Assembly: GCF_000243415.2 (NCBI RefSeq)
Contig: NZ_KI912270.1
Span: 3,534,001 to 3,598,000, forward strand
Length of the DNA: 64,000 nt
Direction: 5' to 3'
DNA from: Mycolicibacterium tusciae JS617
GTDB taxonomy: Bacteria; Actinomycetota; Actinomycetes; Mycobacteriales; Mycobacteriaceae
Shown here: positions 1 through 12,804 of the stretch, one piece after another
Layout of the letters: each line of letters starts with the position of its first letter
How positions within the stretch are numbered: the first letter of the stretch is position 1
The notes under the pieces: model-generated
What the model was told of the DNA's origin: nothing
The model's input: the letters and a program-made list of their open reading frames with translations, nothing else
Databases searched by the model: none
Translations under genes and position numbers: made by a program

Positions 1-2
1 TT

Positions 3-365
3 GCCGCAGCGGTCGCCATCCTGCTGTCGCTGTGCCCGAAGGTCGGCGCCGCGATCTCTGCCGTACCCCCCGGCGTACTCGGCGGGGCGACGGTCGTGCT
101 CTACGGATTGGTCGGTGTGCTCGGAGTACGGATCTGGCTGACCAACCGAGTGGATTTCGCAAAGCCCCTGAACCAGATGACCGCAGCCATCCCGCTGATC
201 ATCGGTATCGCCGACTTCACCTGGCATGCAGGAAATTTGACGTTCACCGGGATCGCACTGGGATCGATCGCCGCCCTGGTCGTATATCACGGTATGCGGC
301 TGCTGGGCTTTAGGCGGACTAGGGAGCGCTCCGATGCCGCTGATCCCGCAGCGGAACTCCGTTGA
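3..365 (+). CDS. Uracil/xanthine permease, C-terminal part (partial)
   Basis: The reading frame is open from the window edge and ends at a TGA at 363-365. The visible 120 residues contain the motif PPGVLGGATVVLYGL followed by VLGVRIWL, NRVDF, a GIADFTW segment and a final GIALGSIAALVVYH membrane helix. This pattern is typical of the last helices of nucleobase:cation symporter-2 (UraA/PyrP) permeases, which import uracil or xanthine across the inner membrane. The start and most of the transport core lie outside the window. The gene is convergent with the M28 peptidase gene and overlaps its 3' end by 47 bases, so no separate terminator fits between them. Family assignment is fairly sure; substrate is inferred. 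Confidence 0.75.
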   Translation, partial: AAAVAILLSLCPKVGAAISAVPPGVLGGATVVLYGLVGVLGVRIWLTNRVDFAKPLNQMTAAIPLIIGIADFTWHAGNLTFTGIALGSIAALVVYHGMRLLGFRRTRERSDAADPAAELR

Positions 366-1782
366 CGCCCTCGACCGACTGCGCGTAGGTGCCTACCGCA
401 AACGCCGCGGCAGCTCCCATCACCGACAGTGCGTTGCGGTCGATGTTGTCGACCGTATCGCGCGCGGTGCGGTAGTTGGGGTCATACGGCAGGCCGGCCC
501 GGCCACCCCAGAGTCTCGCCTGCACTTCGGTTTTCCGCTGTGATGCGCCCGCTGTCACGCCTCCTACCGGAACGCCTGCCGTCAGGAACGCGCTGTAGTC
601 GGTATAGCGAGTCAACGGCATGTCAGCGGGCCGCGCGCCTGCACTGTTGAGGTACGTCGCCAGCGTTCGTTCGATACCGGCTGAACCCTCGGGGATTGTG
701 TCCAATCCGATTTCGGGGTTCAGCTGGCCTGACTGGTCGCCGTCGTAGGTGAAATACCCGGCATTCGGCGAGCCGATCATCTCGACATTGAGATACAGCG
801 CGATCTCGTCGAGCGCACCGCGTGGGAGTCCGCGGATGTACTTCGTCGCACCTTGCAGCGAGTTTTCCTCCGAACCCCACAGCGCGAACCGCACGGCATT
901 CTTGATCTGCGGCGAAGCGCCGAGCGCCGCCGCGGTCTCCAGTACCGCCGCGACTCCGGAGCCGTCGTCGTTGATGCCTGGGCTGACAGCAGAGCTGTCG
1001 AGGTGCGCGCCGACCATCACCACGTTGTTAGTGTCGCCGGACTTGGTTTGGGCCAGCACGTTTCGCGCCTTCTTCATGACCGGTTTGTTGTCCAGTACCA
1101 GCTTCACCGGCGCCGTTGTGCGGCGCAGTGCCGCATTCGCGTCGTTGCCGATGACGCCCACCGGAACGGCGAGTTGCTGGTAGTAGCCCGGCGTGAAAAG
1201 GCCTGCCGGACTGCCAGCGCCGGGGGCGGGGGCACTGACAACGAGTAGGCCCACGGCTCCCCGATCCACTGCCGCGTTCTGCTTGTCGACGATCGAGCAG
1301 CCCGTGTCGTCGACGATGGCGATCGCGCCCTTCATCGACGCCGTGCCGTAGTCGGCGGCCCGGCATCCCGCAGCGGTCTTCTGTGGCCGCAGGGTCACAG
1401 CGCTCAGCCCGTTCCGCGGCGTGGTGATCAGAAGTGATGCTTGGTCCACGCTGTAGTTGCGACCGCCGATCGTCAGCTGCGGTTTCCCGCCCCCCGAGCG
1501 TTCGAGGATCTCGAATTCTGGAGTCTGTACATCGAAACCCTTGTCCTCAAGGAACTTTGCGACATAGTCCACGCTGGCGTCGTATCCGGGCGTCCCGTTG
1601 GCCCGGTTTCCGCCGTTCGCGTCGGCGATCCTCTGCAGTTCGTTGAGGTGCGAATACATTCCGTCCGCACCGACCTTGCCCGCCAGTTCGGCTGCCAGAT
1701 CCGGCGACGGGCCCGCCGAGTCCGGTGACGAGCACGACGTCAGCACCGCAATGGCCGCAATGACCGCCGCCCAGCGCATCAT
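319..1782 (-). CDS. M28-family lipoprotein peptidase homologue lacking two zinc ligands
   Basis: The 487-residue protein has a lipoprotein signal peptide with lipobox LTSC (Cys17), a PA-domain insertion (about 125-235) and an M28 zinc-aminopeptidase domain (about 240-470). It resembles LpqL-type mycobacterial lipoproteins, which would be anchored outside the membrane. Compared with Streptomyces griseus aminopeptidase, the ligand positions His260, Asp272 and the Glu305-Glu306 pair are present. The Asp of the usual NFDMI motif is Glu334 (NVEMI), and the His of the NYH motif is Arg438 (NYR). The neighbouring paralogue keeps both residues. The protein may therefore be inactive or changed in metal use. 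Its start overlaps the stop of the upstream paralogue as ATGA, so the two are translationally coupled. Confidence 0.85.
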   Translation of the reverse strand: MMRWAAVIAAIAVLTSCSSPDSAGPSPDLAAELAGKVGADGMYSHLNELQRIADANGGNRANGTPGYDASVDYVAKFLEDKGFDVQTPEFEILERSGGGKPQLTIGGRNYSVDQASLLITTPRNGLSAVTLRPQKTAAGCRAADYGTASMKGAIAIVDDTGCSIVDKQNAAVDRGAVGLLVVSAPAPGAGSPAGLFTPGYYQQLAVPVGVIGNDANAALRRTTAPVKLVLDNKPVMKKARNVLAQTKSGDTNNVVMVGAHLDSSAVSPGINDDGSGVAAVLETAAALGASPQIKNAVRFALWGSEENSLQGATKYIRGLPRGALDEIALYLNVEMIGSPNAGYFTYDGDQSGQLNPEIGLDTIPEGSAGIERTLATYLNSAGARPADMPLTRYTDYSAFLTAGVPVGGVTAGASQRKTEVQARLWGGRAGLPYDPNYRTARDTVDNIDRNALSVMGAAAAFAVGTYAQSVEGVNGVPLRDQRHRSAP

Positions 1783-3311
1783 GATTCGAGGACGTGGCGG
1801 GTTCGGTCGTCACGGATCGGCACGCCGTTGCGCCCACCTTGGTCCTGCGCGTAGAGCGCGACGGCGTATGCCGCACCGCGACCGTTGATCCCAAGCGCGG
1901 TGGGGTCGACGTTCTCGATCGTGTCGCCTTCTTTGTGATAGTTCGGATCGAACGGCCGGCCCGCCTCGCCGCCCCATCGCTCGGCCTGCTCGGGGGTCAT
2001 CTTCTCCTCGGCGCCGGTGAACAGACCACCCGCGGCGACGCCGGCGAGTGTGAAGCTGCTGAAGTCTGAACGGCCCTCGAATTGAACGTCTTCAGGGTTC
2101 TTTCCGGCGCTCTTGAGATAGGCCACGAGCGTGCGCTCGATCCCCGCCGAGCCTTCCGGAATGCGTGGTGCCTGCTGTTGGGGGTCCGGCGGCGATGATT
2201 GATCTCCGTCGATGGTGAAGTAGCCGGGGTTGGGCGAGGCGATCATGTCGAAGTTCAGATAGAGCGAGAGGTCCATGAGCGCGTCGTGGTCAAGGGAAGC
2301 GACGTAGTCGTTGGAGCCGAGCAGGCCGAGTTCCTCGGCGCCCCAGAATCCGAAACGCACCGCGTATTTCACGTCGGGCGAGCTGCCCAGCTGCAGCGCC
2401 GTTTCCAAGACCGCCGCCACCCCGGAGCCGTTGTCGTTGATCCCCGGCCCCTCCGCGACGCTGTCGAGGTGGGCACCGGCCATCACGACATCCGAGTCAG
2501 ACCCCGTCTTGGTCTGGGCGATCACGTTGCGGGTGCGATCGACGCGCACGCCGGCGTTGAGTTTGATGCTGGTCTGCCCCGGGCCGGCGCGGAGCTTCTC
2601 GCCGGTCGCCTTTGTGACTCCGATGACCGGGATCTTCACGTCGGTGTCGGGCCCGAGCGTGGCTCCCATCTCGTCGCCGTCGACATTGTTGGCGACGATG
2701 AGCGCGACCGCACCGCGTTCGGCGGCCGCGGCCTGTTTGTCGCCGAACGGGCACTTTCCGCGGTCGACGAGCACGACCGCGCCCTTGACCGGCAGACCGT
2801 CGTAATCGGACGCGGTGCAGCCCGGCGAGTCCTCGACGCGGGCCCCCACCAGCTCACCCGCCACACCGTCGGGCCCGGTGCCGATGGTGAACTCCAGCGG
2901 AAAGGCCTCGACTTTGGCGCCTGAAACGGTCACGGCCGGCGCATCGGAGTAGGGCAGGCGTACTTCGAACTCGGGGGTCTGCACATCGAAACCCTTGTCG
3001 CGCAGAGTTTTCGCCACATAGTCGACGCTGGCGTCATACCCCGGACTACCGAGCGCCCGATTACCCCCGTGCTCGTCGGCGATCTCCTGGAGCTTGGTGA
3101 CGTGCGCCATCATCGCGTCTTTCGTCACGGCCTCTGACACCTTCTGCGCGAAGGCCGTGGCGGCTGTGGTGGGACCCGCGGGGGTCGGCGGCGGCTCGGT
3201 CGGCTGCTGCGGGCGCATTTCGCGTCCGCATCCGGCCAGCACCAGCACGGCGGCCATCAACAGTGCGGCCATTCTCAACAACATCAATTTCGACAACCCT
3301 GTGTGCCCCAT
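1779..3311 (-). CDS. M28-family lipoprotein aminopeptidase (LpqL-like), complete active site
   Basis: This 510-residue paralogue has a lipobox LAGC (Cys28), a PA domain (about 145-265) and an M28 catalytic domain. All five dinuclear zinc ligands can be read: His281 and Asp293 (in GAHLDSVAEGPGIND), Glu326/327 (WGAEE), Asp355 (NFDMI) and His459 (NYH). It should be an exported, lipid-anchored aminopeptidase. The frame stays open further upstream, but the start at 3311 is chosen because it gives a short n-region before the signal helix and sits 11 bases after the stop of the SGNH gene. The chain SGNH-M28-M28 follows thiG on the same strand, with small gaps suggesting one long transcript. M. tuberculosis has a single lpqL at this place. 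Confidence 0.88.
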   Translation of the reverse strand: MGHTGLSKLMLLRMAALLMAAVLVLAGCGREMRPQQPTEPPPTPAGPTTAATAFAQKVSEAVTKDAMMAHVTKLQEIADEHGGNRALGSPGYDASVDYVAKTLRDKGFDVQTPEFEVRLPYSDAPAVTVSGAKVEAFPLEFTIGTGPDGVAGELVGARVEDSPGCTASDYDGLPVKGAVVLVDRGKCPFGDKQAAAAERGAVALIVANNVDGDEMGATLGPDTDVKIPVIGVTKATGEKLRAGPGQTSIKLNAGVRVDRTRNVIAQTKTGSDSDVVMAGAHLDSVAEGPGINDNGSGVAAVLETALQLGSSPDVKYAVRFGFWGAEELGLLGSNDYVASLDHDALMDLSLYLNFDMIASPNPGYFTIDGDQSSPPDPQQQAPRIPEGSAGIERTLVAYLKSAGKNPEDVQFEGRSDFSSFTLAGVAAGGLFTGAEEKMTPEQAERWGGEAGRPFDPNYHKEGDTIENVDPTALGINGRGAAYAVALYAQDQGGRNGVPIRDDRTRHVLES

Positions 3312-3322
3312 CGCCCACCACG

Positions 3323-4108
3323 TTATCCCGCCCCGGCGCCACCACGACTGCATACCTGCGCGACAACGAGATCGGCGACCGCCCGCATACCTTCCGCGTT
3401 GGGGTGCAGCGGTGCGGGACGACCGGGCACAGGCAGACCCATTCCCGTTGTCCATGGATCGGCGGACCATGCATGGTGGGCGATGCTGTGCTCGGCGACG
3501 CGCACCAACTCACAGCCCGTGTCGGCCGCGGCCTCGGCGGTGGCCCTCGCCAACCCGGCCGCCACGTGACGCCCGGTCGTGGCGTCGGCGTCGGCCAGGG
3601 GCGGCGCGGCAGTACCGGGTGGGGGCAGCAGCGTCAGGTAGTCCACGAACAAAACCCTTGCTTCGGGTGAGCGTCGTCGCAGCGTTCGCCCGACCTCCTT
3701 CAGCGACTCGGCGACCACCTCCAGCGCGCGATCGCGGGCCACGGGGTCGAGTTGCGCACGCAACTGACGACCCAGCAGCGGCAGCTTACGAATCAGCCGC
3801 GGCACGCCGGCTGCGAACAACAGCGGCACATAGCCGACGTTGTTGCCGCCGATGGTCACGGTGATCAGATCCTCTGTCCCATCGAGCGCCTCGATCTGCG
3901 GCGGTGCGCCGAACTGCCGCTCGGTGAGCACATTCGCGGTAGTCGCACCGGAGTACGTCACATCGACGAGGTCGAAGCCCAGCCTGTCGGCGACCAGATG
4001 TGGATAGTTGCGCGCCGAGCGGCCCGCTGTCAGCGGTGCACCGTCGGCCGTGGGCCGGATACCCGGCCCGGCAGCCATCGAACTGCCCAGTGCCACATAC
4101 CTTCTCAT
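3323..4108 (-). CDS. SGNH/GDSL-type hydrolase (lipase/esterase)
   Basis: The 261-residue product begins with block I as LGSSMAAGPG (the usual GDS is GSS), carries the oxyanion block VTIGGNNVGY, and ends with block V as PLHPNAEGM, supplying the catalytic His. This is the SGNH hydrolase fold, which cleaves ester bonds of lipids or acylated sugars. No signal peptide is evident, so it may be cytoplasmic. The gene lies 14 bases after thiG and 11 before an M28 lipoprotein gene, and so looks like part of the thiO-S-G transcript. The M. tuberculosis locus goes straight from thiG to lpqL, so this gene is an insertion relative to it. The substrate is unknown. Confidence 0.82.
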   Translation of the reverse strand: MRRYVALGSSMAAGPGIRPTADGAPLTAGRSARNYPHLVADRLGFDLVDVTYSGATTANVLTERQFGAPPQIEALDGTEDLITVTIGGNNVGYVPLLFAAGVPRLIRKLPLLGRQLRAQLDPVARDRALEVVAESLKEVGRTLRRRSPEARVLFVDYLTLLPPPGTAAPPLADADATTGRHVAAGLARATAEAAADTGCELVRVAEHSIAHHAWSADPWTTGMGLPVPGRPAPLHPNAEGMRAVADLVVAQVCSRGGAGAG

Positions 4109-4122
4109 GAGGGCTCGAGGGC

Positions 4123-5067
<945 letters not shown>

Positions 5068-5071
<4 letters not shown>

Positions 5072-6117
5072 TGGTTCCTCATCGCACTTCCCACCAAATC
5101 AGCTTCGAGCAACGGAGCACCGTTCAGCTCCCCTAGTATCGCCTCGGCCGTCCACGGCGCCAGCAGAAATCCGTTGCGACCGTGTCCACCCGCTACCAGC
5201 GTGCGCTCGTCGAGGCGGCCGACGACAGGCAGCCCGTCAGGCGTCATCGGTCGCAGACCGGCACAGCATTCGGCGAGTTCATACTCCCCGAGCGAAGGCA
5301 TCACCGCACAGGCGTCGTCGAGCAGCTCCCGCACACCGGTGACGGCGGGTGCGGTGTCCCGGCCGTGTTCGTACTGGGTGGCGCCGACGACCACGCCGTC
5401 GTGCCGCGGCACGAGGTACACCTGGCGCCCGTGCACGCGGGCGCGGATCACGCGCTGCGGCACCGGCATACATCCCCGGCGCCAGCGCAGCCGAAGCACT
5501 TCACCCTTCACCGGGCGGATCGGCAATCCGGGCCACAGCGACGGCGCGTCGATACCGTTCGCGATCACCACGGTGTCCGCCCACGCCTCGGTCAGCGCGC
5601 CGACCGGCGGCGCCCACTGCACCCCGAGCCGTTCGCAGTGCGCGGCGAGGCCATGGACAACCGCCCGATTGTCCACGGCCAGTTCGGTTTCAGCGCGAAA
5701 GCCGTGACGGATGCCCTGCGCGAGCATCGGTTCGATGTCGCGCGCAGCCGACGTGGGCGTGACCGGAAAGCCCTGTGCTGCCAACCACTCGGCGACCGTC
5801 TTCACATCGGCGGCGTCGGCGCGGTCGACGGCGACCACCAGCGACTCCCGCGCGGTGACGACATCCGCGGGTAGGCCGTCGAGGAAACCGTCGCGCCCCT
5901 CGGTGTTCCACATGGCCAGCGACGCCAGCCCCAGCCGCAGCAGCCGATCCTCGCCGGGCCAGCCCTCACTGTGCGGGGCGAGCATTCCGCCCGCCACCCA
6001 GGATGCGCCGTACTCGTCGCTGCGGTGGACATGCACGGCATGGCCGTCGAGTGCGGCCCGTCGCGCCACTGACAGCCCGATGACGCCGCCGCCGATGACG
6101 GCTACTGATCCCTTCAT
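5068..6117 (-). CDS. thiO: Glycine oxidase ThiO
   Basis: ThiO is an FAD amine oxidase that converts glycine to dehydroglycine (iminoacetate) for thiazole synthesis. The N-terminus has the Rossmann dinucleotide motif VAVIGGGVIGLSVA. A substrate/FAD region with WVAGGMLAPHSEG follows, and the C-terminal family signature GLRPMTPDGLPVVG precedes GHGRNGFLLAPWTA. A longer reading frame exists up to 6168, but that extension lies inside the TPP riboswitch aptamer. The ATG at 6117, with a GGGAGGGG ribosome site just upstream, is therefore the start; the protein is 349 residues. It is the first gene of the thiOSG operon. Confidence 0.94.
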
Positions 6118-6120
6118 TAC

Positions 6121-6212
6121 CCCTCCCTTCGCCGGCATGACCCGGATCAGGTGTGACGGTAAGGGCAAGGCGCGCCCACTCTCAGTCCGCGGTCCCCGGA
6201 CTCCCGTGTCAA
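6121..6212 (-). promoter_or_regulatory. TPP riboswitch (THI element) controlling thiOSG
   Basis: Read on the minus strand, the region has the THI-box hallmarks in order: ACGGGAG, then CGGACTGAGAGTGGG (the CTGAGA core), then ACCTGATCCGGGTCATGCC and finally GCGAAGGGAGG. The 3' closing strand runs directly into the thiO ribosome site, and the ATG follows within a few bases. TPP binding would therefore hide the ribosome site, which implies translational control rather than a separate terminator. The aptamer identity is sure; the mechanism is inferred from position. Confidence 0.93.
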
Positions 6213-6229
6213 CTCGTCACGGTAGTCGC

Positions 6230-6235
6230 TAGCGT
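6230..6235 (+). promoter_or_regulatory. -10 box of leaderless thiE promoter
   Basis: TAGCGT (TANNNT) ends exactly six bases before the GTG at 6242, so the transcript would begin on the start codon. It lies about 20 bases from the 5' end of the thiO riboswitch, on the opposite strand. Confidence 0.6.
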
Positions 6236-6241
6236 CGCGGT

Positions 6242-6925
6242 GTGCACAAACCTTCAGATCGTCCACGCTCACGTCTAGCCGAAGCGCAGCTGTACCTGTG
6301 CACCGACGCCAGGCGTGAGCGCGGCGACCTGGCCGAATTCGCCGACGCGGCGCTGGCAGGCGGCGTCGACATCATCCAGTTGCGGGACAAGGGCTCGCCG
6401 GGTGAGCAACAGTTCGGGCCGCTGGAGGCGCGGGAAGAACTCGAGGTGCTGGCCGTCCTCGCCGATGCCGCACGCCGCCACGACGCGCTGCTGGCGGTCA
6501 ACGATCGGGCCGACATCGCGGTGGCCGCGGGTGCGGATGTACTACACCTGGGCCAAGACGACCTGCCGCTGGCCGTCGCACGCAGCATCATCGGCAGCGG
6601 TCCGCTGATCGGCCGATCCACCCATGACAACGCCCAGGTGGCCGCTGCGACGTCAGAAGATGTCGACTACTTCTGTGTGGGGCCGTGCTGGCCTACGCCG
6701 ACAAAACCGGGCCGCGCCGCCCCGGGCCTTGACCTGGTGCGCACCGCGGCGCAGAACCGAACTTCCAAACCGTGGTTCGCCATCGGCGGGATCGATTCGG
6801 CGCGGCTGGATGAGGTCATCGCCGCGGGGGCACGCCGCGTCGTCGTGGTGCGCGCAATCACCGCGGCTGACGATCCCCGCGCGGCGGCGCGACTACTGAA
6901 AGACCAGCTCAGACTTGCTTGTTGA
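6242..6925 (+). CDS. thiE: Thiamine-phosphate synthase ThiE
   Basis: ThiE joins the hydroxymethylpyrimidine pyrophosphate and thiazole phosphate moieties to make thiamine monophosphate. The 227-residue TIM barrel shows [35 protein letters not shown], the loop [12 protein letters not shown] and the phosphate-binding AIGGI. The GTG start has no ribosome site, but a -10 box lies six bases upstream, so it is probably leaderless. It is divergent from the riboswitch-controlled thiOSG and so seems to escape that control. Its 3' end overlaps the convergent Nudix gene by 17 bases. The arrangement matches Rv0413-Rv0417 of M. tuberculosis. Confidence 0.95.
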   Translation: MHKPSDRPRSRLAEAQLYLCTDARRERGDLAEFADAALAGGVDIIQLRDKGSPGEQQFGPLEAREELEVLAVLADAARRHDALLAVNDRADIAVAAGADVLHLGQDDLPLAVARSIIGSGPLIGRSTHDNAQVAAATSEDVDYFCVGPCWPTPTKPGRAAPGLDLVRTAAQNRTSKPWFAIGGIDSARLDEVIAAGARRVVVVRAITAADDPRAAARLLKDQLRLAC

Positions 6926-7415
6926 CGAGCAATGGGATGGCTGCGGACTCGGTGCGCAACTGCGCCCAGCTGGCGGCGAAGCCGGGGTGCAGCGGTAAGT
7001 CGGCGACCTCGTCCTCGGCAACCCAACGAAGTTCGGCACTCTCCCGATTGGGTGTGGTTGCCAGCTGCTGCGGCGCGTCGGCGATGACGGTCGTGTAGCT
7101 CCAGTAGCAGTCGTTGTCGCCGAACACCTCTTTGGTGATGACCTTGGTACGGACGGTGAGCTGGTCTTCGGACAGCCCGGCCTCTTCGTGTGCTTCTCTG
7201 ATGGCGGCCTGCTCGACGGTTTCGTGGCTGTCCCGTGCACCGCCTGGCAGACCCCACGTTCCGCCCTGGTGACTCCATGCCGCACGGTGTTGCAACAGCA
7301 CGGCCGCAGAACCGTCGTGGTGCGGCGCCCGTAGCATCAGGCCGGCCGCGCCGTGCCGACCCCAAAACCACGCGCCGGAGTCGGACACCACCCAGCCATC
7401 ACCATCGCCGCGCAC
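6909..7415 (-). CDS. mutT3: Nudix hydrolase (MutT3-like)
   Basis: The 168-residue protein carries a full Nudix box: [20 protein letters not shown] followed by AHEEAGL, fitting GX5EX7REUXEEXGU. Such enzymes hydrolyse nucleoside diphosphates linked to another moiety, for example oxidised dNTPs. Position next to thiE and glnX matches Rv0413 (mutT3), on which the symbol rests; the substrate is not evident from the sequence. The GTG start has a TATTCT hexamer six bases upstream. It converges on thiE with a short overlap and is divergent from glnX. Confidence 0.88.
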   Translation of the reverse strand: MRGDGDGWVVSDSGAWFWGRHGAAGLMLRAPHHDGSAAVLLQHRAAWSHQGGTWGLPGGARDSHETVEQAAIREAHEEAGLSEDQLTVRTKVITKEVFGDNDCYWSYTTVIADAPQQLATTPNRESAELRWVAEDEVADLPLHPGFAASWAQLRTESAAIPLLVNKQV

Positions 7416-7421
7416 GCGTTC

Positions 7422-7427
7422 AGAATA
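7422..7427 (-). promoter_or_regulatory. -10 box of leaderless Nudix gene promoter
   Basis: Minus-strand TATTCT ends six bases before the GTG at 7415. No Shine-Dalgarno sequence is present, consistent with a leaderless transcript. Confidence 0.55.
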
Positions 7428-7517
7428 CGGACGCGCGTCTTCGATGAAGCTCTTAGGATTTTTTTATAGAGTGGGGGCGGTCGGGAATCGCACTAATTGG
7501 ATGAGGTCCACGCACAC

Positions 7518-8836
7518 GTGACTGTGGAGTTGGCGCACCCGTCGACGGAGCCTCTCGCGTCGCGGTCGCCCACAACACCAGCGCACCCACGCTGGTGGTT
7601 CCTCTGGACCACCCCGGGCCGGATTCTGAGTATCGGTGTCGTGCTGTCCGCGTTGGTGATCGCCAGCGCCTTTGCCACCTCGACGACGATCAACGACCGG
7701 CAAGCCGCACTGACGACCGTTCTCAACCACACCGAACCATTGGCGTTCGCCGCCGGACAGCTCTACACGACGCTGTCGGTTGCCGACGCCGCGGCGGCCA
7801 CGGCGTTCATCGCCGGCGCCGAACCGCGTGACGTCCGGCAGCGCTACGAGCAGGCAATCACCGATGCCTCGGTGGCGGTCACTCGGGCGTCGAGCGGGCT
7901 GACTGACGAGCCGATGGTGCAGTTGCTAGGCCGGGTCAACGCCGAACTCTCGATGTACACCGGGCTGGTCGAGACGGCGCGCACCAACAACCGGGCCGGA
8001 AATCCCGTCGGTTCCTCGTACCTGTCCGAGGCGTCGGCGTTGATGCAGACCAAGATCCTGCCCGACGCGCAGCGGCTCTACGAGGAGACCTCGCTCCGGG
8101 TGGACGCCGAGACGACGGCCTCGACGAGGATTCCCGGGCCGGTGATCCTCGTCGTACTCGCGACGCTGTTGTTCGGTGTCTTCGCCAATCGGTGGCTGGC
8201 CCGCCGGACCCGTCGGCGAATCAACATCGGCTTCATCGCGGGCGGGCTGGCGGTGCTGATCATGCTGGTGTGGGTAGGAACGGCGCTGATCATCTCGACC
8301 GCCGACAGCCGCAGCGCGAAAGACACTGCGGCCGAATCGCTGAAGACCGTCACCAATCTCGCGATCACCGCGCAGCAGGCCCGAGCCGACGAGACCCTTT
8401 CGCTGATTCGCCGTGGCGACGAGGACGTCCGCAAGCAGTCCTATTACCAGCGCATCGATGTCATGCAGCAGCAGCTCTCGGACTATCTCGCCCGCGATGA
8501 CGTCATCGACAAGACCGATTTGGCCGATGCCGAGGCGCTGCTCAAGCGGTGGCGTGCGGCCGACGACCGGATCAACGCATACATCGCGGTCGGTAACTAC
8601 CAGGCCGCGACACAGGTGGCACTCGGCACCGGTGAAGACGACTCCACCCCCGCGTTCAACAAGCTCGACGACGCGCTCGGCAAGGGCATCGAGGAAAGTC
8701 GCAGTCAGCTCCGCAGCGACATCCTCAACGCCCACCGCGTGCTGTCCGGCGCGACCGTCGGTGCCGCGGTGCTGTCGGTCGTGGCGGCGTTGGCGGTGGC
8801 GCTGGGGTTGTGGCCACGGTTGAGTGAGTACCGGTG

Positions 8837-8837
<1 letters not shown>
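7518..8837 (+). CDS. glnX: GlnX-like membrane sensor protein
   Basis: The product of about 439 residues has membrane helices near 30-52, 200-222, 236-262 and 407-430, with two mainly helical extracytoplasmic segments between helices 1-2 and 3-4. It is the Rv0412c (GlnX) homologue by position and architecture. In M. tuberculosis GlnX works with the amino-acid-binding lipoprotein GlnH to activate the kinase PknG in response to aspartate and glutamate. The start is uncertain: a TTG at 7497 is also in frame, while the GTG at 7518 follows a GATGAGG that could bind ribosomes. It overlaps glnH by one base (TGATG), and the three genes form one operon. Confidence 0.88.
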
Positions 8838-12102
<3,265 letters not shown>

Positions 12103-12239
12103 AACTCCGAGGTACGAAATCCGTTGCGTTTTGCCGACGGGAAATGCCTGGTCAGCAAGAAATCCCTCATCAAGCTGCCATAGTCATTCGACGAATTCCG
12201 TAGTAGCGTCTACTTCAGGTTGAGTTTCCAGCCCAGTGC
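12103..12239. other. Intergenic region after pknG
   Basis: No gene or stable terminator is evident between pknG and the repeat. A TAGCGT preceded by GTAG and followed by CTAC near 12201-12211 forms a small palindrome that could be a promoter element for the STAS gene. I found no convincing -35, so no promoter is called. Confidence 0.3.
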
Positions 12240-12270
12240 GGCGGCCTTAAGACACGGCGGCTTTAAGACA
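12240..12270. repeat. Tandem 15-bp direct repeat upstream of STAS gene
   Basis: GGCGGCCTTAAGACA (12240-12254) and GGCGGCTTTAAGACA (12256-12270) are separated by one base and differ at one position. They lie about 65 bases before the STAS start, inside the presumed leader. Confidence 0.7.
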
Positions 12271-12332
12271 AAGGGCCCCATCCCCCTGACGGAATCCATA
12301 GCGAGACCCCTTCGCTTCAGGAGGCCCCCATC

Positions 12333-12734
12333 GTGACGATAAGTACTTCCCGGGTTTTTCGACCCGATCCCGAATCTGTCGGCAGACGCGAAGTTCACCA
12401 CCGTGCGGTGTTCACGGCTCACCGTGACGCACCGGCGACGGTCACCGTCGTTGTCGAGGGCGAGATCGACGCGTCCAACAGCCGTGAACTCGCCGGCTAC
12501 GTCCAGCGCCATATCGTAGGCGCGGAGCATGTCATCCTCGACCTGAGGCTGGTGGATTTTCTGGCCACCGCCGGTTTCGCCGCACTGCACAACATCAACG
12601 TGATCTGTTGCGGAAGCGACGCCACGTGGGTGTTGCAGGCGGGCAGACAGGTCCGTCGTCTCCTGGCGATCTGCGATCCGGACGCTGCCCTGCCGCTCGA
12701 GAAGGCGCCGCCACTGCTCACCGCAGTTCAGTAA
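12333..12734 (+). CDS. STAS-domain (anti-anti-sigma-like) protein
   Basis: The 133-residue protein is a single STAS domain: VTVVVEGEIDASNSRELAGY, then HVILDLRLVDFLATAGFAAL. This fold is used by anti-sigma-factor antagonists such as SpoIIAA or RsbV. In SpoIIAA the regulated serine is the second Ser of DSSGLG. Here the aligned segment reads ATAG, so that serine is replaced by Ala and a Thr sits one place earlier; phosphoregulation may differ or be absent. The GTG start follows a CAGGAGG ribosome site. No anti-sigma kinase gene is adjacent. It is not part of the Rv0409-Rv0410 neighbourhood as I know it, so it may be a lineage-specific insertion. Confidence 0.8.
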   Translation: MTISTSRVFRPDPESVGRREVHHRAVFTAHRDAPATVTVVVEGEIDASNSRELAGYVQRHIVGAEHVILDLRLVDFLATAGFAALHNINVICCGSDATWVLQAGRQVRRLLAICDPDAALPLEKAPPLLTAVQ

Positions 12735-12780
12735 CCACCAAGACCACGCCGAGGTAACGGAAGAACCGCCGCACCAATGT

Positions 12781-12804
12781 GCGCTATAGCGCTAAAGTAG
12801 CGCT
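12781..12804 (+). promoter_or_regulatory. vapBC promoter-operator with nested palindromes
   Basis: GCGCTATAGCGC (12781-12792) is a perfect palindrome. It overlaps a second perfect inverted repeat, AGCGCTA-AAG-TAGCGCT (12788-12804), which ends at the ATG. The -10 box TAAAGT (12793-12798) ends six bases before the ATG at 12805, so the transcript is probably leaderless. Binding of a VapB-VapC complex here would cover the promoter; autoregulation is inferred. Confidence 0.75.

Noticed and set aside
6118..6168. Upstream start for ThiO
   Set aside because: The extra codons fall in the TPP aptamer.
12186..12215. Classical promoter for the STAS gene
   Set aside because: TAGCGT is present but no -35 element at suitable distance was found, so it is only mentioned.
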